Source: Roseimaritima ulvae (GTDB lineage: Bacteria > Planctomycetota > Planctomycetia > Pirellulales > Pirellulaceae). From it: 64,000 bases of DNA. The notes under the pieces were generated by a model that worked only from the letters and a program-made list of their open reading frames with translations, did no database searches and was not told where the DNA came from. The DNA lies in the NCBI RefSeq assembly GCF_008065135.1, contig NZ_CP042914.1, positions 6,181,404-6,245,403 of the forward strand. The letters run 5' to 3'. Position 1 is the first letter of the stretch, and each line of letters begins with the position of its first letter. Positions 17,366-26,061 of this stretch are shown in pieces. The translations under genes were made by a program, and so were the position numbers.

Positions 17366-18637
17366 ATGACTACTTATTTTGCCGAAGGTTCGGCGACCAC
17401 CGACCTCTCGCGTGATGATATTCGCGCCGCCCTGCAGCACACCTTTGATGCCATCGGGATGCCCAACAAGACGCTGGTCTTGCCGCCCGACTACACGCGT
17501 CTGCCCAGCCGCGCCGGCGAAATCACAACGCTGACTTGCGAGCTGCTGGGAGAACGCGTCACCGACATCATGCCGGCTCTGGGCACGCATCACCCGATGA
17601 CCGACGCTCAAATCGCCGACATGTTTCGCGACGTTCCCGCCGAGCTGATTCGTGAACATCGCTGGCGTGACGACGTGGTCACGCTGGGAGAAGTCCCCGC
17701 GGAATTTGTCAGCCAGGCCACCGAGGGCATCTACGAAAAACCTTGGCCCGCTCAAGTCAACCGCCTGCTGCGTGACGGCGGCCACGACCTGATTTTTTCG
17801 ATCGGCCAAGTCGTTCCGCACGAAGTCATCGGGATGGCCAATTACAACAAGAATGTGTTCGTCGGCACCGGCGGCGAGAAGGGCATTAACGAGAGCCACT
17901 TCCTGAGCGCTATGTATGGGATGGAACGCACCATGGGCCGCGCCGACACGCCGCTGCGGCGGATCCTGAATTACGCCCAGGACACGTTCTGCCAAGACAT
18001 GCCGTTGCTGTACGCTCTGACCGTGATCGAAGAAGATCATCAAGCCAAACGGCTGATCACCCGCGGGCTGTATATCGGCAACGATCATGAGACCTTCAAC
18101 CAAGCGGCCAAACTGTCTTACGAAGTCAACTTTGTGCATCTCGACCGCGCCCCCAAGCATGTCGTCGCCTACCTGGATCCCAAAGAATTCACGACCACTT
18201 GGGTGGGCAACAAATCGATCTATCGCACACGGATGGCGATCGCTACCGGCGGCCGCCTGACCGTGCTGGGACCGGCCGTGCGCAAGTTCGGCGAAGACCA
18301 GGCGATCGATACCTTGATCCGTAAGTACGGCTATCGCACCACGCCGGAAATCCTGCAAGCCTTCGAAAACAATGCCGACTTGGCTGCCAACCCCTCGGCC
18401 GCCGCCCACCTGGTTCACGGCTCGTCCGAAGGCCGCTTCGAAATCGTCTACGGTGCTGGCCAACTGACCAGGGAAGAGGTCGAAAGCGTGGGCTACCAAT
18501 ACGGCGACATCGATGCCTTGATGCAGCGGTACCCGATCGACGAACTGAACGACGGCTGGAACGCCGATCGTGGCGAAGGCGAATTCTACTTCGTCCGCAA
18601 TCCGGCACTGGGCTTGTGGGAAGCTCCCCAAGAATAA
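17366..18637 (+). CDS. LarA-family (nickel-pincer racemase-like, DUF2088) protein
   Basis: A 423-residue protein of the lactate racemase family. DYTR at 42-45 and GTHHPMT at 73-79 match LarA signatures. His152 in VPHEV and Lys162 in NYNKN are spaced ten apart, as are the catalytic His and the pincer-cofactor-linking Lys of LarA. Known LarA enzymes epimerise alpha-hydroxyacids with the nickel-pincer nucleotide made by LarB, LarC and LarE; none of those genes is here. The substrate is unknown. The next gene, 34 bases downstream on the same strand, is a short-chain dehydrogenase, so a hydroxy-acid or sugar-acid pathway is plausible. Confidence 0.82.
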   Translation: MTTYFAEGSATTDLSRDDIRAALQHTFDAIGMPNKTLVLPPDYTRLPSRAGEITTLTCELLGERVTDIMPALGTHHPMTDAQIADMFRDVPAELIREHRWRDDVVTLGEVPAEFVSQATEGIYEKPWPAQVNRLLRDGGHDLIFSIGQVVPHEVIGMANYNKNVFVGTGGEKGINESHFLSAMYGMERTMGRADTPLRRILNYAQDTFCQDMPLLYALTVIEEDHQAKRLITRGLYIGNDHETFNQAAKLSYEVNFVHLDRAPKHVVAYLDPKEFTTTWVGNKSIYRTRMAIATGGRLTVLGPAVRKFGEDQAIDTLIRKYGYRTTPEILQAFENNADLAANPSAAAHLVHGSSEGRFEIVYGAGQLTREEVESVGYQYGDIDALMQRYPIDELNDGWNADRGEGEFYFVRNPALGLWEAPQE

Positions 18638-18671
18638 GCGTCCTCGACCAAACAACCTTGCACGACAACCC

Positions 18672-19511
18672 ATGAACCACTCCGATCCCTTTCGACTTGA
18701 CGGACGAACCGCCCTGGTAACCGGGGGCACTCAAGGCGTGGGCGCGGCGATCGCTCGCGCTCTGGCGGCTGCCGGCGCAAAGTTGATCCTGCACGGGTTG
18801 GCCGATGACCAGGCGGCCCGCAAAACTTGCGACGAGTGCACTGCGTACGGCGTGCAGTGCCAGATCGTGACCGCGGATCTGGCCGGCCCCCAGCCCGACA
18901 CGACCGCGCGGCTACTGGAACAGGTCGACGCGATCGACGATTCGGTCGACCTGCTGGTCAACAACGCGGGCGTGTTTATCGATCAACCCTTCCTGCAAAT
19001 GGAACCTGAACGCTTTCAGCGGACGATGCAGATCAACGTCGCCGCCGGCTTCTTTTTGACTCAAGCCCTGGCCCAGCGTTGGGTGCGGAACAAGGTCGCC
19101 GGGCGAGTGCTGTTTACCGGTTCGATCAACGGCATCCTGGCCGAACCCGACCACGTCGCTTACGACTGCAGCAAAGGTGCGCTAGCGGCGATGGTGCGCA
19201 GCCTGTGTGTGGCTTTGGCCCCGCAGGGGATCCGCGTCAACTCGATGGCGCCGGGCCTGGTCCGCAGCCCGCTGACAAATTCGGTGATCGACGATCCGGC
19301 GTTTGAAAATTGGATGCGGCTGCACACCCCGGCCGGAGAAGTTCCCCCAGCGGATGTTTGCGGTCCACCGGCCGTGTTTCTGCTCAGCGACGCCGCCGGC
19401 CATGTGCACGGGCAAACCCTGCTGGTCGACGGGGGGATGAGCGTCTGGCAGCAGCCCGATATGCCTGAAAACCTGCATTCTCTTGCCCGCGGGGTCGATA
19501 ACCGGTTATAA
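18672..19511 (+). CDS. Short-chain dehydrogenase/reductase
   Basis: A 279-residue classical SDR. The dinucleotide motif is TGGTQGVG (17-24), followed by NNAG, a catalytic Ser in FTGSINGI, and Tyr-x3-Lys in YDCSKGALAAM. PGLVRSPLT is the usual post-catalytic loop. The family oxidises or reduces hydroxyl/keto groups with NAD(P); the substrate here is unknown. The ATG at 18672 starts just before the conserved fold; an upstream in-frame ATG at 18570 would overlap the LarA-family gene and is unlikely. The TAA stop overlaps a TATAAT that probably belongs to the next gene's promoter. Confidence 0.88.
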   Translation: MNHSDPFRLDGRTALVTGGTQGVGAAIARALAAAGAKLILHGLADDQAARKTCDECTAYGVQCQIVTADLAGPQPDTTARLLEQVDAIDDSVDLLVNNAGVFIDQPFLQMEPERFQRTMQINVAAGFFLTQALAQRWVRNKVAGRVLFTGSINGILAEPDHVAYDCSKGALAAMVRSLCVALAPQGIRVNSMAPGLVRSPLTNSVIDDPAFENWMRLHTPAGEVPPADVCGPPAVFLLSDAAGHVHGQTLLVDGGMSVWQQPDMPENLHSLARGVDNRL

Positions 19512-19512
19512 T
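19483..19512 (+). promoter_or_regulatory. Candidate sigma70-type promoter for the DUF1592 gene
   Basis: TTGCCC at 19483-19488, an 18-base spacer, then TATAAT at 19507-19512, ending 77 bases before the gene start. The TATAAT overlaps the stop of the dehydrogenase. Read by eye only. Confidence 0.4.
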
Positions 19513-19588
19513 ACGGTCGTTCCCACCTTGAAATTACTCCAAAACGCAACGTTTTGGCGTCCTACCTTTAAAAAATCCGACCCTGCCC

Positions 19589-22057
19589 ATGCGCTCCCGT
19601 GCAGTCCTCTGCGTGGTGTCGTTTGCGGTTTGTTGCCTCTCCGTCAACAGTCCTCAGGGGCATTTACTGGCGGCAGAGCAGGAAGCAACCGCGTCCGAGC
19701 ACTCGCCCAACGCCGAAACCAACTGGACCGAATCCGGTGCGGCATTGGTCCGTTCTCACTGTCTGGACTGCCACAACGAAGACTATCAGGAAGCGGAAAT
19801 CAATTTGGCAGGATTTGCCGATCCCGCCAAGATTGCCGCCGATCAGAAACTGTGGAAACGCGTTTTGGACATGGTGCAGTTTGGCGCCATGCCTCCCGAC
19901 GACGCCGACCCACTTAGCGACGACCAGCGTGCAACCCTGGTCGACACACTGGACCAGCTGCTGTACACGGCCGCCTGCAGCCTCGACCCCCGGCCCGGTA
20001 AAGTCACCGTGCGGCGACTGAACCGCGCGGAATATGACAACACGATCAGCGATCTGTTTGGGATTCCCTTATCGGTTTCCAAAGACTTCCCATCGGACGA
20101 AGTCGGCGCGGGCTTCGACAACAACGGCGACGTGCTGTCGATTCCACCGATGCTGTTCGAAAAATACATCGCCGCCGCCGAACAGATTTCGCAACAGGTG
20201 ATCTTCGACCCGCGAACCGTCAAAACCCAAGACAGCGAACGGGCGGGCGACCAGATTCTGACCGAGGGCGATTCCTGGGTGGGTAGTTTCTACGGGCACT
20301 ACATTGCCGCAGACGCTTTTGCCTGGACCGAATTCGACGCTCCCTACGCCGGTCAGTACCGCGTGCACATTCGCGCCGGAGCTCCTAAAGAAAAAGAAAC
20401 CGTCAAACTGGGCGTGTTCGACGCAGAAGGCAAATTGTTGGAAGTCTGTGAGTTCGGCTATTACGGCGGCGGAGGCAGCAGCAAACACGATTCGGTGGCT
20501 GTTGAGTTAGAAAAGGGACGTAACCGGATTCTGATCGGCTTGCTGCCAGCGGATCAGGAAGCCAAGCCCGGCGAAACGACACTGCCGGGCGTCGAGCGAC
20601 TGACCGAAGAGAAACTTGCCGCCGGCCGCGCCAGCGTTGGCAAGAAACTGCAGATCAACCGCAATGCCCCCAAAGAACCGTTTGCGTTTGTGGTTCGCAA
20701 AATCAACTTGAAGGGCCCCGAAGGCACACCTCAAGAATTGATCCCCGCATCCCACGACGCGCTGGTGGCCTTCAAGCCGCAAAAAGGACGCTCGACGCGT
20801 GAAGCCGCCAAGATGTGTTTGGAACCGGTGCTGCGACGTGCCTTCCGCGGACCAGTCGAAGACAAAACCGTCAACGCTTACGCCCAACTAGCCGAACAGG
20901 CCTTCAAACGCGAAAAGTCGTTCGAACGCGCGATGCAGGTGGCCGTTAGCGCCATCCTGGTTTCGCCACGCTTCCTGTTCCGCGTCGAACTGCCGCCCGA
21001 AAACGAGAAAACCAAACCAGGCGAAGTCCGCGCGTTGACCAATCATCAACTGGCCAGCCGGTTGTCATATTTTCTCTGGAGCAGCATGCCGGACGAGGAA
21101 CTGCTGCAATTGGCCGACGAAGGCAAACTGACCGACGAAGAAACGCTGCGGACCCAGGTCGCACGGATGTTAAAGGACGATCGCGCGGCCGCCTTGGGCG
21201 ACAACTTCGCCGCCCAGTGGTTGGGCTTGCGAAACCTGGACGGCTTTGAACCCGATCCCACGCAATTCCCCGATTTCGACGAGTCGCTGCGACGAGCCAT
21301 GCGGCAGGAAACGCTGCTGCTGTTCAACGACGTGGTCAGCAATAACCGCAGCGTGTTGACCTTGCTGGATTCATCGCAGTCTTACGTCAACGAACGGCTG
21401 GCCAAACACTACGGCATCGCCGGCGTTCAGGGCGACGACTTCCGCCTGGTGCCGGTCCGCAACGCCGGACGCTCGGGCATTTTAACGCACGCCAGCGTAC
21501 TGACGCTGACCAGCAATCCGGGCCGCACTTCGCCGGTCAAACGCGGCAAGTGGGTGCTGGAAAATCTGTTGGGCACTCGTCCACCGGATCCACCCGCGGG
21601 CGTGCCGGAACTGGAAGAAACCGCCAGCGCCAATCCCAACGCTTCGATGCGTCAGCAGTTGGAAGCCCACCGCGCCAGCCCCAGCTGTGCTTCGTGCCAT
21701 AAGGTGATGGACCAGTTGGGTTTCGGCTTGGAGAACTTCGGTCCTCTGGGCAACTTCCGCAAACAGGAAGCGGGTAAGCCGATCGATGCCAGTGGGGAAC
21801 TGCCCGGCGGCCGTGATTTCAATGGCGCCCTGCCGCTGGTCGACCAGCTTCGCAAGACGGAGAGCGACGCCTTTGTGACCACCATGGCCAACCGTCTGCT
21901 GACGTTTGCCATCGGTCGTGAACTGGCGCCCGCCGACCGTTGTTTCATCAAAGAAATCACCACCCGATCTGCGCAATCGGATCACCGTTTCGTTGCCTTG
22001 GCCACCGCCGTGGTGCTCAGTAAACCGTTTCGCTTTCACACCTTGGAAGAGAAGTAG
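19589..22057 (+). CDS. DUF1587/DUF1592/DUF1588/DUF1585 exported c-type haem protein
   Basis: An 822-residue planctomycete protein. After a Sec signal (VLCVVSFAVCCLS) comes a c-type haem motif CLDCH (Cys58, Cys61, His62). Domains follow in the usual order: DUF1587 around RLNRAEYDNTISDLFGI (about 138-154), a beta-sandwich insertion (about 220-330), DUF1592 around RLSYFLWSSMPDEELLQLAD (about 490-510), DUF1588 (YVNERLAKHYGI, SNPGRTSPVKRGKWVLENLLG) and DUF1585 (CASCHKVMDQLGFGLENFG) with a second CxxCH. The function is not established; the haem motifs suggest electron transfer. The next gene, a DUF1552 protein 7 bases downstream, is its standard partner. Confidence 0.93.
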   Translation: MRSRAVLCVVSFAVCCLSVNSPQGHLLAAEQEATASEHSPNAETNWTESGAALVRSHCLDCHNEDYQEAEINLAGFADPAKIAADQKLWKRVLDMVQFGAMPPDDADPLSDDQRATLVDTLDQLLYTAACSLDPRPGKVTVRRLNRAEYDNTISDLFGIPLSVSKDFPSDEVGAGFDNNGDVLSIPPMLFEKYIAAAEQISQQVIFDPRTVKTQDSERAGDQILTEGDSWVGSFYGHYIAADAFAWTEFDAPYAGQYRVHIRAGAPKEKETVKLGVFDAEGKLLEVCEFGYYGGGGSSKHDSVAVELEKGRNRILIGLLPADQEAKPGETTLPGVERLTEEKLAAGRASVGKKLQINRNAPKEPFAFVVRKINLKGPEGTPQELIPASHDALVAFKPQKGRSTREAAKMCLEPVLRRAFRGPVEDKTVNAYAQLAEQAFKREKSFERAMQVAVSAILVSPRFLFRVELPPENEKTKPGEVRALTNHQLASRLSYFLWSSMPDEELLQLADEGKLTDEETLRTQVARMLKDDRAAALGDNFAAQWLGLRNLDGFEPDPTQFPDFDESLRRAMRQETLLLFNDVVSNNRSVLTLLDSSQSYVNERLAKHYGIAGVQGDDFRLVPVRNAGRSGILTHASVLTLTSNPGRTSPVKRGKWVLENLLGTRPPDPPAGVPELEETASANPNASMRQQLEAHRASPSCASCHKVMDQLGFGLENFGPLGNFRKQEAGKPIDASGELPGGRDFNGALPLVDQLRKTESDAFVTTMANRLLTFAIGRELAPADRCFIKEITTRSAQSDHRFVALATAVVLSKPFRFHTLEEK

Positions 22058-22064
22058 AATCGCT

Positions 22065-23411
22065 ATGTCGAAGCCAAACTTGAATCGTCGTACGCTACTC
22101 CGCGGCGCGGGAGCCCTGATGGGTCTGCCGTTGTTGGACGCCATGTCGCCCGCTGGGCGCAACTTGGCGCACGCCTCTTCCACGCCCGCCGCGGCCGCGC
22201 CCACGCGGATGGCCTGCATCTTTTTTCCCAACGGTGCGATCATGCCCGACTGGACGCCCGAAGGTGCCGGTCGTGATTGGAAGCTATCCAAAACGCTTCA
22301 GCCGCTGGCCGAATACAAATCCAAAATGAACGTCATCTCGGGTCTGGCTTTGGACAAAGGCCGCGCCAATGGCGATGGGGCAGGGGACCACGCCCGTTGT
22401 TGTGCAACTTTCTTAACCGCTTCCCAACCGGTGAAAACGTCCAGCAACATTCACGTTGGCGTCTCGGTCGACCAAGTGTCCGCGCGTCAGCTGGACGGCC
22501 AAAACAAACTCAGCTCCATCGAACTTGGCCTGACCACCAGCCGCAACGCCGGCAGTTGCGACTCGGGCTACAGCTGTGCCTATTCGTCCAATATCTCTTG
22601 GCGCAGTGCCACGCAGCCGATGTCGAAAGAGGTTTCGCCCAAGCTGGCCTTTGAACGGCTGTTCGGCAACGGCGACGTGGCCGGCCGCCGCAAACGGGAT
22701 TTCTATCGCCAGAGTATTTTGGACGTGGTCGCCGACGATGCCCAAGCGTTGCTCAAACGTGCTGGTGGATCGGACAAACGCAAACTGGACGAATACTTCG
22801 CGTCGGTACGCGATCTGGAAAACCGGATCGAACGCACCGAAGCCGAAGAGCGAGCGGCGATGCCGGACCTGAAGGTTCCCGATGGCCGACCGGAAACATT
22901 CCGCGAACACGCCCGGCTGATGTACGACATCATGGCCCTGGGATTCCAAACCGACTCGACGCGGATCGCCACTCTGATGTTGGACAACGCCGGTGGTAGT
23001 CGCGTGTACAAAGAAGTTGGCGTGAACGACGCGCATCACTCGCTCAGCCATCACCGCAACGACGCCGGCAAGGTGAAGAGCTTGTCGACGATCGATCACT
23101 ATCTGGTCGAACAGTTCGCCTACTTCCTGGAAAAAATGGATTCGATCCAAGAAGGTGAAGGCACGCTGCTCGATCACAGCATGGTTCTGTACGGCAGCGG
23201 GCTGAGCGACGGCAACCGGCACCAACACGACAAGCTACCCATCGTGATGGCTGGCGGTGCCAACGGTCAATTCCGAACCGGCGAACACATCGTCATGAAA
23301 GACGAGACGCCGATGGCCAACCTGTACCTGACCATGCTGGACGCCATGGGCACGCCCGCCGAATCCATCGGCGACAGCACCGGCCGCTTTAAAGAGCTAC
23401 TAGCCGGCTAG
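22065..23411 (+). CDS. DUF1552 family protein, Tat-exported
   Basis: A 448-residue protein with a twin-arginine leader (NRRTLLRGAGALMGLPLLDAM). The body, FFPNGAIMPDWTPEG, SGLALDKGRANGDGAGDHAR, MLDNAGGSRVYKEVGVNDAHHSLSHH and VLYGSGLSDGNRHQHDKLPIVMAGG, is typical of DUF1552, which resembles the DUF1501/sulfatase-like alkaline-phosphatase fold in its C-terminal part. The ATG at 22065 gives the Tat signal directly. It is 7 bases after the DUF1592 gene and surely co-transcribed. The biochemical role is unknown. Confidence 0.92.
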   Translation: MSKPNLNRRTLLRGAGALMGLPLLDAMSPAGRNLAHASSTPAAAAPTRMACIFFPNGAIMPDWTPEGAGRDWKLSKTLQPLAEYKSKMNVISGLALDKGRANGDGAGDHARCCATFLTASQPVKTSSNIHVGVSVDQVSARQLDGQNKLSSIELGLTTSRNAGSCDSGYSCAYSSNISWRSATQPMSKEVSPKLAFERLFGNGDVAGRRKRDFYRQSILDVVADDAQALLKRAGGSDKRKLDEYFASVRDLENRIERTEAEERAAMPDLKVPDGRPETFREHARLMYDIMALGFQTDSTRIATLMLDNAGGSRVYKEVGVNDAHHSLSHHRNDAGKVKSLSTIDHYLVEQFAYFLEKMDSIQEGEGTLLDHSMVLYGSGLSDGNRHQHDKLPIVMAGGANGQFRTGEHIVMKDETPMANLYLTMLDAMGTPAESIGDSTGRFKELLAG

Positions 23412-23433
23412 GCGTTGGTGGTTGATAGACCGA

Positions 23434-23800
23434 GCAATCGTTTAACCCGTAGCCGCAGGCGTCGGCGCGGGCTGCCGCGGATGTTGGCAATCACGTTCGA
23501 CCCACATCATCGTGTCGCTTCGAATACAACCACCCGGCGGACAACGCCTGCGCCTGCGGAGCCTGTTTGCTGCGAGGGTGCGGGCAAGACGTGCTGAGGC
23601 TCCTCCGGTGCAATCGTTTAACCCGTAGCCGCAGGCGTCGGCGCGGGCTGCCGCGGATGTTGGCAATCACGTTCGACCCACATCATCGTGTCTCTTCGAA
23701 TACAACCACCCGGCGGACAACGCCTGCGCCTGCGGAGCCTGTTTGCTGCGAGGGTGCGGGCAAGACGTGCTGAGGCTCCTCCGGCTACGGGTTAAACGAG
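23434..23800. repeat. Two tandem 176-bp repeats with inverted GTTTAAC...GTTAAAC ends
   Basis: GTTTAACCCGTAGCCGCAGG starts at 23440 and again at 23616, a 176-base period; the copies differ at very few positions. The second copy closes with CTCCGGCTACGGGTTAAACG, the inverse of the start. The complement of this unit closely matches the 220-bp unit at 29311-30620, so the two arrays are inverted relatives. It fills most of the 398-base gap between the convergent DUF1552 and TolC-type genes. Confidence 0.85.
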
Positions 23801-23809
23801 CTAGCCGCC

Positions 23810-25714
23810 CTATCGCAGATTGCTGGGGACGCCTAGCACGGCGTCGGCCACGCGCGGTGCTTTGTTCGACTTACTGGGCGAAGGTCGCAGTCGCCGCAGC
23901 GCGGGGGTCGGCACCGTCGGCACGGCAATCGGCGTCATTAACTGAGCGCCGCTGCTGTCCGACTCCTGCTCCCGCAAAGCCTCCTCGGCCCCTTCGGTCG
24001 GTCGCGTCAACCGTGGCGGTGCCAACGTCACGGGTGTGGAATCGGGAGCTGCCGCCGACCAACTTGGCGAGTGAAACAGCTCGGGTGACAAACTCGCGGC
24101 CGCCGGCTCGGGCTCCGGAGCCGGGATGTCTTCCATCGGCGACTCGCCCAATACCTGCGGCGGCATCCCATTGCCGGACTTCCCCGATTGAGGCCGTGCG
24201 TCGAATTCGGAATCCTTCGGCGAAGGCTGCATCGTGGTGATCGGTTGCGGCGGACTGCATGATGCCAGCGGCTTCCAACCGCCTCCGGCCGCTTTGTAAA
24301 CCTTGATCAATGCCAAGGCCACCGAGGCACGCGCCACGGCCAATTCTTCGGCCGCCTCCAACGCTCGAGTCTGCGCGGTCAGCAAACGTTGATAATCAAC
24401 CTCACCGGCTTGGTATTGCTGCTTGGCCAACACAATCGCCATTTCGGCCGCTTGCGATGCCCGCTCCAATACTTCTACGCGATCTCGCCCACGGTGATAA
24501 GCGATCAAGCCGGCTTCGACTTCCTGGACCGCAACCAATGTCGTTTGCTGGTATCGTGCGATCGCGGCTTTCCACTGGGCACAATGTTTGCCGACGTTAT
24601 TTTCGATCCGTCCGTATTGCAAAATGTTCCACTGCAGCGAGGGCCCCATTCCAAACGCGATGCTGTCGCTGGCAAACATCTCCGATGCATTGCGTGAACT
24701 GAGCGAGATCGTGCCCAGCAGTCCCAACCGTGGGTAGAAGTCCGATTCGGCTACACCAATTTCCGCACATGCCGCGGCCACTTCACGTTCTGCACGGCGG
24801 ACATCCGGGCGACGCGTCAACAGATCGGCGGGCACCCCGATATCGATCAACGAAGGCACCGGAACACGGCCTCGCTCAAACACCGTTCGCAGCCGCCCGT
24901 CGTTGCTCTGCCCCAACAGCAGACACAGGCGAGTCGTCTCGACGCCCAGTTCCTGTTCATAAGCGGGAATTTCGGTTGCCGTCTGATAGATCAGCGCATT
25001 GGCTTGCACGACATCCAAGCGACTGACCTTGCCAGCCTGAAACTGGGCGGTGGCCAACTGCACGGCTTCTTGCTGGCGAGCCAGATACTGCTGACGGAGC
25101 TCCAGCAGTTCATGTTGCAGGCGAGCGTTGACGTAACTGGTGGCGACATCGGCGACCAGCAAACGCTGCAAATCATGTTTGTCTTCGATCTTGGCCTGCA
25201 TGTCGGCCACCGCGGCCTCGCGCTGCCGTCGCACACGACCAAACAGATCGATTTCCCAAGTCGTGTCGTAGCCGGTTCGAAACAGATCGAAGGGGCTGCC
25301 GTTTTCGGCCACAAAAGGCTGGGCGTTGCGACTGCGTTTGCTGTACTGATAACCGGCATGCCCATCAATGTTGGGATACAGCCGGGAACTGACGATGCCG
25401 GTATCGCGGCGAGCCGCTTCGATCCGCCAATGAGCTTCTTGCAGCGTCAGATTTTGTTGTCCGGCGAACATCACCAACTGCTGCAGCACCGGATCATTAA
25501 AATGAGCCCACCATTGATCGAGAGCGGGATCCTGCAGACCTTCCGGCGGCGGACTGTGAAAGCCACCGTGCAGCGGCGCCGATTCGGGCACCGCGTGCTC
25601 GGGTCCCACGGTCATGCATCCGCTGGACACCACCCCTCCAGCCAAGCAAATCAACAGACTAGCAATCAAGGACCGCCGGCGATGGATTCGGCGTCGAAAC
25701 AAGCAACATCGCAT
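23810..25714 (-). CDS. TolC/NodT-type outer-membrane efflux lipoprotein
   Basis: A 634-residue outer-membrane factor. The signal ends in the lipobox SSGC (Cys33). FNDPVLQQLVMFAGQQNLTLQEAHWRIEAARRD, the membrane-entry motif YDTTWEIDLFGRVRRQREAA, DLLTRRPDVRRAEREVAAACAEIGVAESDFYPRLGL and the second repeat QYQAGEVDYQRLLTAQTRALEAAEELAVARASVALALIKVYKAAGGGW are all diagnostic of NodT-like OMFs. The fold normally ends near residue 505; here a further 130 residues follow, rich in Pro, Ser, Ala and Glu. No RND pump or membrane-fusion gene is adjacent, so its partner must be encoded elsewhere. Confidence 0.92.
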   Translation of the reverse strand: MRCCLFRRRIHRRRSLIASLLICLAGGVVSSGCMTVGPEHAVPESAPLHGGFHSPPPEGLQDPALDQWWAHFNDPVLQQLVMFAGQQNLTLQEAHWRIEAARRDTGIVSSRLYPNIDGHAGYQYSKRSRNAQPFVAENGSPFDLFRTGYDTTWEIDLFGRVRRQREAAVADMQAKIEDKHDLQRLLVADVATSYVNARLQHELLELRQQYLARQQEAVQLATAQFQAGKVSRLDVVQANALIYQTATEIPAYEQELGVETTRLCLLLGQSNDGRLRTVFERGRVPVPSLIDIGVPADLLTRRPDVRRAEREVAAACAEIGVAESDFYPRLGLLGTISLSSRNASEMFASDSIAFGMGPSLQWNILQYGRIENNVGKHCAQWKAAIARYQQTTLVAVQEVEAGLIAYHRGRDRVEVLERASQAAEMAIVLAKQQYQAGEVDYQRLLTAQTRALEAAEELAVARASVALALIKVYKAAGGGWKPLASCSPPQPITTMQPSPKDSEFDARPQSGKSGNGMPPQVLGESPMEDIPAPEPEPAAASLSPELFHSPSWSAAAPDSTPVTLAPPRLTRPTEGAEEALREQESDSSGAQLMTPIAVPTVPTPALRRLRPSPSKSNKAPRVADAVLGVPSNLR

Positions 25715-25897
25715 GGGAATTCATCGCGCATCGAAGGACAGCGGCAGCCGGATCTACTGGTACATTCCGATTTATCGGCTCCCCTCCGTTGCCGCCACAG
25801 TTCCAGCCGGATGACTAGCATGAACCGCAGAACCGGCACACCTTACCACCCGAATACCAACCGAACCGAACTTTCTGACCACGCCCCTCCGTGCCGC

Positions 25898-26010
25898 TAT
25901 AATGACCGTACGTCAGCCTTTCCAGGCTGACAGCTTCGTAGCTACCGTCGCCAGACGGTGGACGGCGTCTCCAACGGCGTCCAAACTCTGGCGAGTTCGG
26001 CTACGCAGCC
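25898..26010 (+). promoter_or_regulatory. TATAAT, short hairpin and repeat in the gap between divergent genes
   Basis: TATAAT at 25898-25903 is followed by a perfect 8-base stem hairpin GTCAGCCTTTCCAGGCTGAC (25912-25931) and one hairpin-pair repeat (25935-26010). They lie upstream of the DUF1549/DUF1553 gene at 26062. No clear -35 is visible. The remaining bases of this 347-base gap (25715-25897) hold nothing I recognise. Confidence 0.35.
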
Positions 26011-26061
26011 CCCACTCCTGCAGAAAAGCCTTACGTCCCCCCTCCCACCCCGCCTGCCGTC

